A DNA stretch of 54,446 nt from the NCBI RefSeq assembly GCF_019749255.1, contig NZ_JACWFH010000003.1, positions 1 to 54,446 of the forward strand, written 5' to 3'. This document shows, one piece after another, positions 18,859 through 29,211 of the stretch. Position 1 is the first letter of the stretch; every line of letters starts with the position of its first letter. The translations under genes were made by a program, and so were the position numbers. The notes beneath the pieces are model-generated. The model was not told the origin of the DNA. It did no database searches and saw only the letters and a program-made list of their open reading frames with translations. Source of the DNA: Mesobacillus maritimus. GTDB lineage: Bacteria > Bacillota > Bacilli > Bacillales > Cytobacillaceae.

Positions 18859-19242
18859 GTCTATACTAACAGGAAAAGTACCCATACTTCGTATAGTATT
18901 AATCTATAATCCTCACCTTTTGTCCCCTATATATACTTATAAACTACAAAAAAATGCCTTTTTGTTTCAAAACCTGATTATTTATACTAGTTACTGACCT
19001 TTGGGCTAGGTATTTTTCAGCTAAATTCCACCTTTCCCCTCTATTCTGATGAAAAAATACCCTCACTCAGAATGCCTTTACTGGAAAAATTCATTTTATT
19101 CCCTGTTTTGAGCATTATATTCCCCGTTAGAGAGGTTTTATTCCCTGTTCAGGAATAAATACTATACACGGTACCGTATCCCGTGAAGTCCCATGGAGAA
19201 GGAACATAGGTTTCCTATGAGTAGCTAGCGTTTTTTCCAGAT
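18859..19242. other. Intergenic gap between convergent units, with TTATTCCC motifs
   Basis: No gene or promoter is seen in these 384 bp between the tRNA terminator and the yabR terminator. At 19096-19160 the motif TTATTCCCTGTT recurs three times (the middle copy as ATATTCCCCGTT) about 21 bp apart, ending in an inverted copy (AGGAATAAA). A similar motif pair occurs near 54295-54316. Confidence 0.5.
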
Positions 19243-19273
19243 AAAAAAGACAGATCAATGATTGATCTGTCTT
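19243..19273 (-). terminator. yabR terminator
   Basis: A near-perfect 13-bp inverted repeat (19247-19259 with 19261-19273), probably folding with a 7-nt loop, followed on the minus strand by six T residues. Confidence 0.85.
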
Positions 19274-19309
19274 AATAAAGGCATCTATATAAATATATTC
19301 AGCAGCAAG

Positions 19310-19750
19310 TTACCCTCTTCTAGCTCCTCTGCCACCGCGTTTTGATTCGGTATGGCGCTTTAAGGAAGAGAGACGATCTTCACTATCCTTTAAAAACTTT
19401 GCCATCTTGGATTCAAAATTTTCAGGACGGCTATTGCGGTTATCATTGGGTTTACCTGGACGTTGACGTTTTGAGTCTGGTCTTTCCGGTCTTGCAGGTC
19501 TTGCAGGTCTTTCCGGCCTGTCAATTGCCTTTTTAATGGATAAACCAATCTTTCCGTCTTTTACATTAATAACCTTTACCTCAATTTGATCGCCGACTTT
19601 TAAATGATCGTTAATATCCTTTACGTAATTGTCTGCGACCTCACTAATATGAACAAGCCCCGTTGACCCTTCTGGCAACTCCACAAATGCTCCAAAATTA
19701 GTGATTCCTGTTACTTTCCCTTGCAACTTGCTGCCTACTTCGATTGACAT
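19310..19750 (-). CDS. yabR: S1-domain RNA-binding protein YabR
   Basis: A 146-residue protein with one S1 domain at about residues 5-74 ('GSKLQGKVTGITNFGAFVEL', 'GLVHISEVAD', 'GKIGLSIKKA'). A low-complexity Pro/Arg/Glu tract ('RPERPARPARPERP') and a basic Gly/Arg-rich C-terminus follow. AAGGAGG precedes the ATG. It has the size and layout of B. subtilis YabR (about 128), with a longer tail. It probably binds RNA or the ribosome; no specific role can be read. It is the last gene before the tRNA operon, which converges on it. Confidence 0.88.
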   Translation of the reverse strand: MSIEVGSKLQGKVTGITNFGAFVELPEGSTGLVHISEVADNYVKDINDHLKVGDQIEVKVINVKDGKIGLSIKKAIDRPERPARPARPERPDSKRQRPGKPNDNRNSRPENFESKMAKFLKDSEDRLSSLKRHTESKRGGRGARRG

Positions 19751-19854
19751 AAAAAGAATTTTCCTCCTTAAAAGTATAAAAAATCAAACCTACTATATAT
19801 TATACCGAACATGGAAAAAGAGTGTCAATTTGCGCTCTTTTTGAATGGGAATCC

Positions 19855-20229
19855 CTAGTCATTTTCAGGTATGTTAAAAATAATTTCTCCTTCTTGCGAA
19901 AGGAAATAATCCCTTCTTGCCAGTTTAGCAATATACTCTTCGTCATTTAGTTTGACAATTTCTTCTTCAAGGTGTTTTTGTTGTTTCTGTAATTTTGCTA
20001 ATTCTGTTTCAAGTCTTTCCTTTTCATCTAACTTTGTCTCTAGAGCAGACGTTCGTGAGATGAACGTAGAAATCATGACAGCAGATATGATGGTTGCAAG
20101 CACAAAAAAGACTGCGAGGCGCCTGAATAACACTTTACGTTTTCTCTTTTCTGCAATTCCTGCTTTTTCACTTTGTTGCGTATACTCATTCTCCAACTTA
20201 GAGATATTCCGTTTTCTAATGGCATTCAT
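19855..20229 (-). CDS. divIC: Cell-division protein DivIC (FtsB-like)
   Basis: A 124-residue bitopic membrane protein of the septum. A basic cytoplasmic N-terminus is followed by one transmembrane helix at about residues 37-57 ('RLAVFFVLATIISAVMIST'). A coiled coil follows at about 60-95 ('LETELAKLQKQQKHLEEEI'), then the conserved 'YIAKLARRDYFLSQEGEIIF'. Length matches B. subtilis DivIC (125). It acts with FtsL and DivIB in the divisome. It follows yabQ by 16 bp, so septum and cortex genes share a unit. Confidence 0.95.
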   Translation of the reverse strand: MNAIRKRNISKLENEYTQQSEKAGIAEKRKRKVLFRRLAVFFVLATIISAVMISTFISRTSALETKLDEKERLETELAKLQKQQKHLEEEIVKLNDEEYIAKLARRDYFLSQEGEIIFNIPEND

Positions 20230-20245
20230 TCCCTCGCGGTCCTCC

Positions 20246-20887
20246 TTATTTTTTGAAAATTTTAAAGGTCTTCAGCCTTTTTACTATTGATACAGTGTAT
20301 TTCTGGAATTTACGAGTAAATCCTGCCATTTTATTATATATTCTCTCGACGGTTTTTTTAATCCTTTTCGGCAAAAGTTTCCATAAAAGTAGAAATAAAA
20401 GTTCAAATGGTTTCCAAGCAACTCTAAGAACCCAGTAAACTATCTTTCCAATGATCTTCAATAACGTAATGGCCCCTTTTCCGATTAACATTAAAAGGGA
20501 AAAGGTTGAAATCAATAAAAACCGTATTGGTTGATAGATTAGAGTCTTGAAAAGATTAATGGATATCTTATACGTTGAAATGGCTATAGAGATCAACCAC
20601 TCTAATACTTTTAAATATCCACGCTTTAAAAGACTCTGATATGCAGCAAACCCACAGAGCAATGCAAGAAAGATGTAGAATCTTAGTTCACCTTCATTAA
20701 CAATAAATAAAACATAGAAAATGGAGAGTCCCTGCAGAATCCAGAATAGGATATCATTAAGGAATACAATCCAATTTTTTCTTTTCCGCCTCTGTAAAAA
20801 ACGACTGTACGTATCAAGTGAGGCTCCGAAAAGACTACCCATGCCAATCATTGAAAGCATGGTCAGAAACTGGGTTGTCAGTGTCAT
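20246..20887 (-). CDS. yabQ: Spore cortex protein YabQ
   Basis: A 213-residue protein with several hydrophobic segments. Four or five membrane helices lie at about residues 5-25, 42-62, 68-85, 90-135 and 130-150, followed by a very basic C-terminal tail ('RIKKTVERIYNKMAGFTRKF'). B. subtilis YabQ is a SigE-dependent protein of the outer forespore membrane required for cortex formation. It overlaps the yabP stop by 4 bp (ATGA type), so the two are translationally coupled. The C-terminal basic tail is longer than I would expect. Confidence 0.9.
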   Translation of the reverse strand: MTLTTQFLTMLSMIGMGSLFGASLDTYSRFLQRRKRKNWIVFLNDILFWILQGLSIFYVLFIVNEGELRFYIFLALLCGFAAYQSLLKRGYLKVLEWLISIAISTYKISINLFKTLIYQPIRFLLISTFSLLMLIGKGAITLLKIIGKIVYWVLRVAWKPFELLFLLLWKLLPKRIKKTVERIYNKMAGFTRKFQKYTVSIVKRLKTFKIFKK

Positions 20888-21186
20888 CTGAACAGCTTGC
20901 TAAAGAATCCTTTAGCTTTCTCCCCATGCTGATCATCAAGGTAAATCAAGTCAAAGACTCTTCCTTTAATTGAGACAATCCCCTTATCTACATCTAAATT
21001 CTTCATTTGCAAATTCTGGCCTTTAATCGCAAGGAAACCCATGACTGTTTCTAGCAGAAATTCCTCATTATCAAAGCTTTCTACCTGTTTGACACCTGAA
21101 ATTTCAAGTGTCCGCCTTCCTCTCATGATAACATCATGTTCAGGAGTGTTTGTCTTCTGTTGATTTGGTTCAAAGTACTGGCTCAT
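20884..21186 (-). CDS. yabP: Sporulation protein YabP
   Basis: A 100-residue soluble protein with the YabP fold: 'RRTLEISGVKQVESFDNEEF' followed by 'TVMGFLAIKGQNLQMKNLDV' and 'IKGRVFDLIYLDD'. In B. subtilis YabP is expressed in the mother cell under SigE and is needed, with YabQ, for cortex assembly; related YqfC-family proteins have similar roles. It starts 78 bp after rqcP and is coupled to yabQ. Confidence 0.93.
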   Translation of the reverse strand: MSQYFEPNQQKTNTPEHDVIMRGRRTLEISGVKQVESFDNEEFLLETVMGFLAIKGQNLQMKNLDVDKGIVSIKGRVFDLIYLDDQHGEKAKGFFSKLFR

Positions 21187-21225
21187 ATTTAATCCCCCAC
21201 AATCGCGTTATACACGGTTTGTACA

Positions 21226-21253
21226 TATGTATGAGTGGTGAGGGCTAAATAGA
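21226..21253 (-). promoter_or_regulatory. yabP-yabQ promoter candidate (SigE-like)
   Basis: On the minus strand: TCTATTT at 21253-21247, a 13-nt spacer and CATACATA at 21233-21226, near the SigE consensus (ATATT and CATACA-T). It sits 40 bp before yabP, which is SigE-controlled in B. subtilis. Confidence 0.4.
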
Positions 21254-21263
21254 ACAAGCCTAT

Positions 21264-21530
21264 TTACTCTGATTCAGAAAGTCGCTCATCCTTCACAATC
21301 GTATACATATCAGCTGCTTCTTCCTTCTTCGTTGTTTCTTGTATTCGCTCAATTTTTGCCGTTACCCGTCTTTGTCCAAATCGGATAGTTAACTCATCTC
21401 CAACTTTTACATTCGTACTTGCTTTGGCAGCTACGCCATTGACTAAAATCCTTCCTTGATCAGATACTTCTTTTGCCATTGTCCGTCTTTTTATTAATCT
21501 AGATACTTTTAAAAATTTATCTAATCTCAT
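21264..21530 (-). CDS. rqcP: RqcP, S4-domain ribosome quality-control factor
   Basis: An 88-residue protein, mostly a single S4 RNA-binding domain at residues 1-60 ('MRLDKFLKVSRLIKRRTMAK', 'GRILVNGVAAKAST', 'VKVGDELTIRFG'). The Hsp15-like family member in B. subtilis (YabO) binds the stalled 50S subunit with RqcH and supports C-terminal alanine tailing. It follows yabN by 13 bp. The Glu/Lys-rich tail is unstructured. Confidence 0.93.
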   Translation of the reverse strand: MRLDKFLKVSRLIKRRTMAKEVSDQGRILVNGVAAKASTNVKVGDELTIRFGQRRVTAKIERIQETTKKEEAADMYTIVKDERLSESE

Positions 21531-21543
21531 GCTACATCCACTC

Positions 21544-23007
21544 CTATTTCCCTTTTTCGTTTGTTTTTGCTTCTACCCAGAAGGCATCTAATTCCTCAAG
21601 TGTATAGTCATTGAAGGAACGACCACTTGCTGCCACTTTCTCTTCAATATAACTAAAGCGTCGAGAAAATTTTTGATTGGTTTTAAATAGAGCTTCTTCA
21701 GGATCTATGTTATAGTGCCTTGCCACATTTACAAGGGCAAACAGCAAATCGCCATACTCTAGTTCTATTTCTTGCTGATTGCCTTGTTGTTTTGCGTCTT
21801 GCAATTCTAGTAGTTCTTCCTTCACTTTTTCCAGCACCGGTGTGATATCTGGCCAATCAAAGCCAACTTTAGCAGCTTTCTTTTGTAACTCTTTCGCCTT
21901 TAACAAGTTCGGCAGACCATTGCCGACTCCGTCCAGCAAGGATTTATGGGTGATTCCTTTTTCTTGTTGTTTTATTTCCTGCCAATTCGACAATACCTCT
22001 TCCTCTGTCTCCGCTTCTACATTTCCAAAGACATGAGGATGTCGACGGACCATTTTTTCTGAAATTCCTTCTACGACATCTTCAATCGTAAAATAGCCAT
22101 CATCTTCTCCAATTTGTGCATGAAGCATAACCTGAAGGAGAACATCACCAAGCTCTTCCACCATGTGGTCAATATCCTCATTATTAATGGCTTCAATTAA
22201 CTCATATGCTTCCTCAATTAAGTATTTTTTTAAAGATTCATGTGTTTGTTTTTTATCCCAAGGACACCCATTTGGTCCTCTCAGATCAGCGATAATCTGA
22301 CGGAAGGTTGAGAACTCGCGATAGAGAACTTGCTCATCCTTTACAGGTGGCACATAAACGGAGGTAAGATTATGCACTTCGGTTTCCCTATCCAATTCAT
22401 ATAAAGGAACCCAGGTAATCTTCTCATCCTTACTTCCAGCTGCTGTAACAATGGCTACCTCATACTCGTCAGGGAGCTTTTCCATTAAACTAAGCTTCAC
22501 TTCTGAAGCCACAAACTGATCATAAACCTGTCCAATTATGGTATGTGTATTCAAGCGAATCATATCTCGGGATAGAGATGTTCCATCTACCAATTGAAAG
22601 CCATCGATTGGATCAATTTTTAAGGCTTGGAATATAGCATCTAAAAAGCTTTGTCCCCCACCAATCTCAATGTCGATCCCTCGCGCTTTCCCTTTCTCTA
22701 GTAACAATTGTACGGTTTGCTCTGCTACTAGTGGATGACCTGGAACAGCATAGACAACAGCAGCTTCTTCTGCCTTTTCCAACAATATCTCACTTATTTC
22801 TTCATAAACAGCAGAAAACTCACTATTTTTTTCATAGACAGAGTCAAAAGAAGTAAAGCTATGCCCGACTTCCTCAAGCTCAGCTACAATTGGATGTTCC
22901 TTCGTCCGTAAAAAAATATTATTCCCCTCTGTTAACACTTTATAAACTCCAAAAGGAAGCTGGTTTAGGTCACCTGCCCCTAGACCAATTACAGTAATCT
23001 TTTTCAT
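21544..23007 (-). CDS. yabN: YabN: tetrapyrrole methylase-like / MazG NTP pyrophosphohydrolase fusion
   Basis: A 487-residue two-domain protein. Residues 1-215 resemble tetrapyrrole methylases ('ITVIGLGAGDLNQLPFGVY', 'VYAVPGHPLVAEQTV'), and residues about 230-487 are a MazG module. MazG helices with metal-binding acidic residues are visible as 'EEAYELIEAI', 'EELGDVLLQVMLHA' and later 'EELLELQDAKQQ' and 'ELEYGDLLFALVNVAR'. MazG cleaves non-canonical NTPs to NMP and pyrophosphate. The fusion is standard in Bacillus; the role of the methylase-like half is unknown. It is 13 bp after yabM and 13 bp before rqcP. Confidence 0.94.
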   Translation of the reverse strand: MKKITVIGLGAGDLNQLPFGVYKVLTEGNNIFLRTKEHPIVAELEEVGHSFTSFDSVYEKNSEFSAVYEEISEILLEKAEEAAVVYAVPGHPLVAEQTVQLLLEKGKARGIDIEIGGGQSFLDAIFQALKIDPIDGFQLVDGTSLSRDMIRLNTHTIIGQVYDQFVASEVKLSLMEKLPDEYEVAIVTAAGSKDEKITWVPLYELDRETEVHNLTSVYVPPVKDEQVLYREFSTFRQIIADLRGPNGCPWDKKQTHESLKKYLIEEAYELIEAINNEDIDHMVEELGDVLLQVMLHAQIGEDDGYFTIEDVVEGISEKMVRRHPHVFGNVEAETEEEVLSNWQEIKQQEKGITHKSLLDGVGNGLPNLLKAKELQKKAAKVGFDWPDITPVLEKVKEELLELQDAKQQGNQQEIELEYGDLLFALVNVARHYNIDPEEALFKTNQKFSRRFSYIEEKVAASGRSFNDYTLEELDAFWVEAKTNEKGK

Positions 23008-23020
23008 TTGTTATCGACTC

Positions 23021-24619
23021 CTATCTTTTTGGCAACAAAAACAGTAGTTTGCTTCCAAATGGAAGCATTAATAATTCCTTTTCTCCTAACAATCTTGTTT
23101 TAATGACAATCACTAAATAAAAGACAGCCCCGACAAAAACAGCACTAATCGCTTGGAATGCTGCCAACGGCCGTAAAGTGAGATGTTCCCAAAATAGCCA
23201 CTGAACAGTTTTTATGTAAAAGTGTAAAACTAGTCCCATCAACCCAGATATGAGCAATACTTTTAAAATAAAGCTGGTAGAGAGAATCTGTTGTTGCATG
23301 ACTTTCCGAAGCTTAAAAATTAGGATCATCAACATCACAATCATAGCAATTATAATCGCAAATGCTGCACCTGCTGTCCCATATGAGGGGATAAGGAAAA
23401 AGTTCAAGATATATTTTAGCCCAAATCCTCCAAGGACAATGAAAGCTGGAAAAAAAGAGTGATTCATCCCTTGAAGGATTCCAATAATTGTGATCATCAC
23501 AGACCCCGGCAAAATTAGAAGACTTAATTGCGCTAACACAAATGACCCATTTGCATTTTCAAATAGCATAATATTCGTTGGTTCAATAATACTGAATAAG
23601 CCAATCGCAGCAGCTGCCCCAACTAAAAGGCTTAACTGCAAAGCAATACGCACATTTTGTATCGTTTTTTGACGTTGTTTTTCCCCTGATATTGCGGGCA
23701 CTAAGGAAAGGGCAATAGAAGTTGCAACCACCGTTCCAAGTTGAATCAATGGTTGTCCTCGATCATAAACTCCTTTTGCAATTTTTGCCTCTTCGATTGT
23801 CATATCGGTTGAGGATAATAATTGATAAAGATTTAGCGCATCTGCTAACTGTAGGAGAATCAGCACCATTCCACTTACACTAATAGCAAACCCCTGGAAA
23901 ATTAATGCCTTTATTACAGGGAGGGCAGTAACCCCTAACTCTTTGAGATTGTATTGGTTTTGGAGAATTCCGTCTGATGACTTCAAAAAAAAGTAGCATA
24001 GAATTGTTAACCCAACCAATCCACCTGTCACTGATCCAAAAACGGCACCGCTTCCTGCTTGATAAAGCGAATAGTCTTGTTTAATCAATATGTATGAAAG
24101 CAAGAGAATCGTAATCACCCGAATAAGTTGCTCTCCTACTTGAGATACTGCTGTTGGGATCATATTGCCGCCCCCTTGGAAATATCCCCTAAACACAGAG
24201 ATAAACGGAAACAACAGAAATGGGAAGGCCATCACTCGAAAAAGAGTCGCCAAATCTTGATCGCCCATCGAAGAAGCAATCGCTTCAGCACCTAGAAAAA
24301 AGACAAAAAAGAAAGCTAATCCAATAATTGTTAGAAAAAACAAGGAAACGGCTAGAAGCCTAGTAGCTCCTTTCTGATTATCGGAGGAAAGCTGTTCTTT
24401 ATACAATTTAGAGATTACAACTGGAAAGCCATGTGTAGACAAGACAAGGATGATTCCATAGAAAGGATAAACCTGTTGATAAATATAAAAACCGATGTCG
24501 CCAACAATATTTTGGAAGGGTACACGGTACATTGCACTTAATATTTTGGTCACTAAGGCAGCCGCTGTCAAAATAAGCGCACCCCTGAAAAGATCCTGCG
24601 ACCCTGATACAGACTTCAT
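23021..24619 (-). CDS. yabM: MOP-superfamily flippase (SpoVB/MurJ-like, YabM)
   Basis: A 532-residue polytopic protein with about 14 hydrophobic segments. The N-terminal 'RGALILTAAALVTKILSAMYRVPFQNIVGD' type region is characteristic of the polysaccharide-export/SpoVB family that moves lipid-linked cell-wall precursors. 'HGFPVVISKLYKE' follows. B. subtilis has four such paralogues (SpoVB, YtgP/MurJ, YkvU, YabM). Gene order identifies this one as YabM; its substrate is not proven. It is followed closely by yabN. Confidence 0.9.
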   Translation of the reverse strand: MKSVSGSQDLFRGALILTAAALVTKILSAMYRVPFQNIVGDIGFYIYQQVYPFYGIILVLSTHGFPVVISKLYKEQLSSDNQKGATRLLAVSLFFLTIIGLAFFFVFFLGAEAIASSMGDQDLATLFRVMAFPFLLFPFISVFRGYFQGGGNMIPTAVSQVGEQLIRVITILLLSYILIKQDYSLYQAGSGAVFGSVTGGLVGLTILCYFFLKSSDGILQNQYNLKELGVTALPVIKALIFQGFAISVSGMVLILLQLADALNLYQLLSSTDMTIEEAKIAKGVYDRGQPLIQLGTVVATSIALSLVPAISGEKQRQKTIQNVRIALQLSLLVGAAAAIGLFSIIEPTNIMLFENANGSFVLAQLSLLILPGSVMITIIGILQGMNHSFFPAFIVLGGFGLKYILNFFLIPSYGTAGAAFAIIIAMIVMLMILIFKLRKVMQQQILSTSFILKVLLISGLMGLVLHFYIKTVQWLFWEHLTLRPLAAFQAISAVFVGAVFYLVIVIKTRLLGEKELLMLPFGSKLLFLLPKR

Positions 24620-24735
24620 TACCCAACTCCTTCCATTCTGAATATCGAATGTATTATATCATAAAGTGCCGTCATTAACGGCATTCACCCTCATTCTGGT
24701 CTTCTGTTTCAACCTGTTTATATACAGAAAAGAGA

Positions 24736-24767
24736 CTGATCCCAAAAGCTATACGGCTTTTGGGATC
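24736..24767 (-). terminator. spoVT terminator
   Basis: An 11-bp stem (24739-24749 with 24755-24765) followed on the minus strand by a broken T-rich stretch. It lies 36 bp beyond the spoVT stop. Confidence 0.65.
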
Positions 24768-24802
24768 AATCCCCTTTCTATCATCTATCTACTAAAGTCC
24801 TA

Positions 24803-25339
24803 TTACTGCTCCATTTGTCTTGCTAAAAATCCAGCAGCTGTTTCGACAGCCTTTTGTTCTACTTCACCTAATGTACCTTCTTTAGAATAAATAATAACCG
24901 ATCCAATTGGATCTCCATTCGCAATGATTGGTCCAATCGTATAGGAAGAAATCGTATCATCTACTCCATCGACCAGCGCAACGGTTCCTTGCTGGTTCAT
25001 GAGAACAGAAGAGCGATCTTCCATCGTTTTCTCAACCTGCTCACTTATGTTTTTATTTAAGTAATCCTTTTTAGAACCACCCGCAACAGCAATATACGTA
25101 TCACGGTCACAAATTAAAACTGGATTCCCTAAACTATCATACAGGGCTTCTGCATATTCCTTAGCAAAATCACTTAATTCACTAATTGGGGAGTATTTCT
25201 TTAAAATCACTTCACCATCACGGTCTACAAAAATTTCTAATGGGTCACCTTCACGAATTCTCAGTGTTCTCCGAATTTCTTTCGGAATAACGACTCTGCC
25301 TAAATCATCGATTCGACGAACAATACCAGTTGCTTTCAT
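24803..25339 (-). CDS. spoVT: Stage V sporulation protein T
   Basis: A 178-residue forespore regulator of SigG genes. The N-terminal AbrB-type swapped-hairpin DNA-binding domain at residues 1-50 reads 'MKATGIVRRIDDLGRVVIPK', and a C-terminal GAF-like sensor lies at about 60-178 ('CDRDTYIAVAGGSKKDYLN', 'IGPIIANGDPIGSVIIYSKE'). ATG at 25339 gives the exact B. subtilis length; GAGG lies 9 nt upstream. The in-frame ATG at 25381 would add 14 residues without a ribosome site. Confidence 0.96.
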   Translation of the reverse strand: MKATGIVRRIDDLGRVVIPKEIRRTLRIREGDPLEIFVDRDGEVILKKYSPISELSDFAKEYAEALYDSLGNPVLICDRDTYIAVAGGSKKDYLNKNISEQVEKTMEDRSSVLMNQQGTVALVDGVDDTISSYTIGPIIANGDPIGSVIIYSKEGTLGEVEQKAVETAAGFLARQMEQ

Positions 25340-25426
25340 CCAACGTTGCCTCACTTTCATCTGATGATTATTTTTGGACAATGATGGTTGAACCCTTTAT
25401 TTATCCACCATTACCATGATTGAACT

Positions 25427-25456
25427 TAGTATCTTTCATCTGGAAAGTTCTATTCA
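25427..25456 (-). promoter_or_regulatory. spoVT promoter (SigG-like)
   Basis: On the minus strand: TGAATA at 25456-25451, a 17-nt spacer and GATACTA at 25433-25427. The SigG consensus is TGAATA and CATACTA at 17-18 nt, so only the first -10 base differs. spoVT is SigG-dependent in B. subtilis. Confidence 0.7.
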
Positions 25457-25630
25457 CATCCAAGAATATTTTCTCTTAAGTGGTAGGATTTCTATTTTTG
25501 AAATCGCCATTCTAGGTAAGGAAGAATCAGGATAAACACTCCGGTAATCCTCTCTTTAAGAGTTACCCTCATCTTTAGAGGATGAAACATTTTCCAGCTA
25601 ATATTTATGTTACATAGTAAATTAGTTTGA

Positions 25631-28600
25631 TTAAGATACTGAGTTTTCTTCTTCTCTTACAGAGTCGTGAAGCCCTTTAACCATTTCGAAGGTGATATGA
25701 AGCCACTCTTCCTTTTTAAGTCCTTTTGTATGAATGACCATCTTTAATCTGTTCCCGTCCATCCCAAGACCAACGTTTCTACGGAATTTATCACTAATCT
25801 TGAAGATCTTTTGCCCATCAATCTGACTTGTTCCACTTTCAGATACATAAATAGCAATCTCTTGTTTCGCTTGCTTGATGGTTTCCACTGCTGCTGTTTC
25901 AGCATAGATCTTAAGCTCAGATACTTGGAATAGATGCGTCACTTCTTGAGGATAGTCCCCAAATCGGTCAACCATTTCTTCCTTCAACTCTTCAATGTCA
26001 TTTAGCGTTTCTAATCCGCGGAAACGCTTATACATTTCAATTTTTTGATGTCCATCTTGAATATAAGAATCAGGAATATAAGCATCTATTTCTAGATCAA
26101 GTTCGACCGTAGCTCGTTTCTTTTGCTCATGGTCAGGCTGTCTTTCCTCGATGGCCTCTTTTAACATTTGTGAGTACAAATCAAATCCAACTGAATCAAT
26201 GAAACCATGTTGTTCAGCTCCAAGCAGATTTCCTGCACCGCGAATGGATAAATCCCGCATGGCAATCTTAAAGCCCGAGCCAAGCTCTGTAAACTCCTTT
26301 ATGGCTTGAAGACGCTTTTCCGCGACTTCCGTTAACACCTTATCCTTCCGATAAGTAAAGTAAGCATAAGCGACACGATTAGATCGTCCTACACGACCTC
26401 TTAATTGGTAGAGCTGAGATAGCCCCATTTTATCCGCATCGTGAACAATCAGTGTGTTGACATTAGGGATGTCGACACCCGTTTCAATAATGGTTGTACT
26501 GACTAAAACATCAAATTCCCCTTCAAGGAATCCGAGCATCACCGATTCTAATTCATTTTCTGTCATTTTCCCATGTGCATGAGCCACCCTTGCATCTGGG
26601 ACTAACATCGAGATTTCCTCTGCTTTTCGCTCAATGTCTTCTACCCGGTTGTAAAGGAAATAAACCTGCCCATTTCTTGCAAGCTCTCTTTCAATTGCCT
26701 CACGTACAAGACCCCCATTGTATTCCATCACATAAGTTTGGACAGGGAATCGATTTTCAGGCGGTGTTTCAATGACAGACAAATCACGAACGCCTAACAT
26801 AGACATGTGAAGGGTTCTTGGGATTGGTGTTGCCGTTAATGTCAGTACATCAACATTGGTTTTTAGTTGTTTGATTTTTTCTTTATGTGTGACACCAAAT
26901 CGCTGTTCTTCATCGATGATTAGCAAGCCTAAATCTCTGTAAGTAATATCCTTAGAAAGAATTCGGTGAGTACCAATGACAATATCCACTGTCCCCGCTT
27001 TTAGACCTTTAATGGTTTCTGTTTGTTGCTTTCGAGTACGGAAACGGCTCAAAAGTCCAATATTAATCGGATAGTCCTGAAATCTTTCACGAATGGTTTC
27101 ATAGTGCTGCTGAGCTAAAATTGTCGTTGGAACAAGCAATGCCACTTGTTTACCGTCGGCAATTGCCTTAAAGGCTGCCCTGATGGCTACTTCCGTTTTC
27201 CCGTATCCAACATCGCCACAAAGGAGGCGATCCATCGGTCGTTCATTTTCCATATCCTTTTTAATTTCATGGATGGAACGGATTTGGTCTTCTGTTTCCT
27301 CATAAGGGAAAGAAGTCTCAAACTCTCTTTGCATATCACCATCTAGAGAAAATGCATACCCTCTGCTCGCTTCTCTCTCGGCATAAAGCTTAATTAAATC
27401 ATCAGCTATGTTTTGTACTTGGGATTGGACTTTATTTTTTACCTTTTTCCAATCGTTTCCGCCCAGCTTATAAATTTTCGGTTCTTTGCCTTCTGAGCCA
27501 ACGTATTTCTGGATCAGGTCAATTTGCTCAACAGGTACATAAAGCTTATCTGTTCCTTGATAGCGAATATTAAGATAATCTTTATGAACACCATTGATAA
27601 CTAACGTCTCAATCCCTAGATACTTTCCTATCCCGTGGTTCACATGGACAACATAGTCGCCAACCTTAAGCTCTGAATAGCTTTTGATGCGCTCTGCATT
27701 GGAGAGCTTTTGTCGGCGCTTTGTCCGCTTCGTCTTTTTATTAAAAAGTTCTTCCTCAGTGATGACCACAAGTTTTTGAATCGGCATTTCAAACCCGGAG
27801 TTTAGACTCCCTTGAACAATCTGAGCTTTTTCTACCCTGATTGGGTCTGTGTTCGCAACTCGAATGACCTCAATCTCATAATCCTCTAAGACGCGTTCTA
27901 GCTTATGTGTTCTTTCTTCATCTGGCCCTAAGAGGATGACGGTGTAATTTCCTTTCTTCCACCGGTCCATCTCTGTTTTTAACACATTCATCTGGCCATG
28001 GAAGTTTTGCATTGGTTTACACGAAATATTGATGATATTTTGCGGATTTGTGCTTGGAACATGTCTTAAAAACAAGCTCGAATAGACAATCGGCCTTGCT
28101 GACTGTTGCAATAAATCCGGAAGATGATGAGAAAGTTGCAGATCATGGATAATTTGCCCCTCACCTAAAAGGCTTGTATACCACTCTGCTTCTTCTTTGT
28201 TTAATGATTCATTCATTTCCTGGACTCGACTAATCTCATCAATAAAAATAAACCCATCGGGATTCAGGTAATCTAGCAAACTTTGAGGTTTTCCATAGGC
28301 GATGGACAAGTATTTAAACAATTGATCTGGTTTCTGTCCATTCTTTAATTGTTCAAGCTCATGTCCGATATTTTGAATAAGTTGATTTTTCGCTTTCTCA
28401 TCTTTGAGCTTTTTAAGACTTTTTGCTAAACCGGTTTCCAGTTCTGAAATCAATCTTGCAAGTTGACTGGACTCTAGTAAATTTTCAGTAGCAGGATCAA
28501 TGACTACCTTAGTCAACTTGTCCTTGGAGCGTTGATCCTCTAATGAAAATGACCGGATAGAATCAACCTCTGTATCGAATAATTCAATTCGGTACGGGTC

Positions 28601-29167
28601 TGCTGCTGTTAATGGGTAAATATCAATAATCCCGCCTCTGACACTAAACTCACCAGGAGCGGAGACAAGATCTGAACGCACATAGCCCATGTTGACAAAT
28701 TGGTTCAGGACCGTCTCAACGTCAATTTCTTCCCCTACAGAAAACGGTATTTGAAAACGCATCCACAAATCTTTGGGCGGCAGAATCTTTTTAAAGCCTG
28801 CCATAGGCACGACGACAATTCCGCTTTTATTGCCCGCCAAATGGTTTAGTGCTTCAATCCGTTGAGCCTTTAATTCAGGTGAAGAAATACTTAACTCGGC
28901 GGCAATTAATTCATTCGCCGGATATAAGTAAACATCTGTTTCCCCGACTAACCCTACTAAATCATCGTAGAGTTTTTGTGCCTGCAGAAGATTATGCGTT
29001 ACGACCAGTACTGAACGATTTGTATTTTCATAAATTGAGGATAAAAAAACAGTTCTTGCTGAACCGGATAGGCCAGCTACAAGTTGTTCTCTTAAGCCTA
29101 TTTCCATTCCAGAAACAACAGAATGGACGTCATCCTGTTGACGAAAAAGAGCTTTCAGCCCTTGCAT
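25631..29167 (-). CDS. mfd: Transcription-repair coupling factor Mfd
   Basis: An ATP-dependent translocase of 1178 residues that removes stalled RNA polymerase and recruits UvrA. A UvrB-like N-terminal region is followed by the RNA polymerase-interacting domain ('[19 protein letters not shown]', about 500-570). The RecG-like helicase core has Walker A '[11 protein letters not shown]', 'DEEQRFG' as DEEQ box and '[13 protein letters not shown]'. A C-terminal TRCF domain follows. ATG at 29167 matches the B. subtilis length and has GAGAGG 5 nt upstream. The in-frame extension to 29296 runs through a repeat fragment and should be discarded. Confidence 0.96.
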   Translation of the reverse strand: MQGLKALFRQQDDVHSVVSGMEIGLREQLVAGLSGSARTVFLSSIYENTNRSVLVVTHNLLQAQKLYDDLVGLVGETDVYLYPANELIAAELSISSPELKAQRIEALNHLAGNKSGIVVVPMAGFKKILPPKDLWMRFQIPFSVGEEIDVETVLNQFVNMGYVRSDLVSAPGEFSVRGGIIDIYPLTAADPYRIELFDTEVDSIRSFSLEDQRSKDKLTKVVIDPATENLLESSQLARLISELETGLAKSLKKLKDEKAKNQLIQNIGHELEQLKNGQKPDQLFKYLSIAYGKPQSLLDYLNPDGFIFIDEISRVQEMNESLNKEEAEWYTSLLGEGQIIHDLQLSHHLPDLLQQSARPIVYSSLFLRHVPSTNPQNIINISCKPMQNFHGQMNVLKTEMDRWKKGNYTVILLGPDEERTHKLERVLEDYEIEVIRVANTDPIRVEKAQIVQGSLNSGFEMPIQKLVVITEEELFNKKTKRTKRRQKLSNAERIKSYSELKVGDYVVHVNHGIGKYLGIETLVINGVHKDYLNIRYQGTDKLYVPVEQIDLIQKYVGSEGKEPKIYKLGGNDWKKVKNKVQSQVQNIADDLIKLYAEREASRGYAFSLDGDMQREFETSFPYEETEDQIRSIHEIKKDMENERPMDRLLCGDVGYGKTEVAIRAAFKAIADGKQVALLVPTTILAQQHYETIRERFQDYPINIGLLSRFRTRKQQTETIKGLKAGTVDIVIGTHRILSKDITYRDLGLLIIDEEQRFGVTHKEKIKQLKTNVDVLTLTATPIPRTLHMSMLGVRDLSVIETPPENRFPVQTYVMEYNGGLVREAIERELARNGQVYFLYNRVEDIERKAEEISMLVPDARVAHAHGKMTENELESVMLGFLEGEFDVLVSTTIIETGVDIPNVNTLIVHDADKMGLSQLYQLRGRVGRSNRVAYAYFTYRKDKVLTEVAEKRLQAIKEFTELGSGFKIAMRDLSIRGAGNLLGAEQHGFIDSVGFDLYSQMLKEAIEERQPDHEQKKRATVELDLEIDAYIPDSYIQDGHQKIEMYKRFRGLETLNDIEELKEEMVDRFGDYPQEVTHLFQVSELKIYAETAAVETIKQAKQEIAIYVSESGTSQIDGQKIFKISDKFRRNVGLGMDGNRLKMVIHTKGLKKEEWLHITFEMVKGLHDSVREEENSVS

Positions 29168-29211
29168 TCCAACCTCTCCCTCACTAAGAAATGCTCCAGA
29201 CCTTAAAGTGG

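Noticed and set aside
21544-23007. Unusual gene fusion in yabN
   Set aside because: The methylase-like plus MazG fusion is the normal form in Bacillus.
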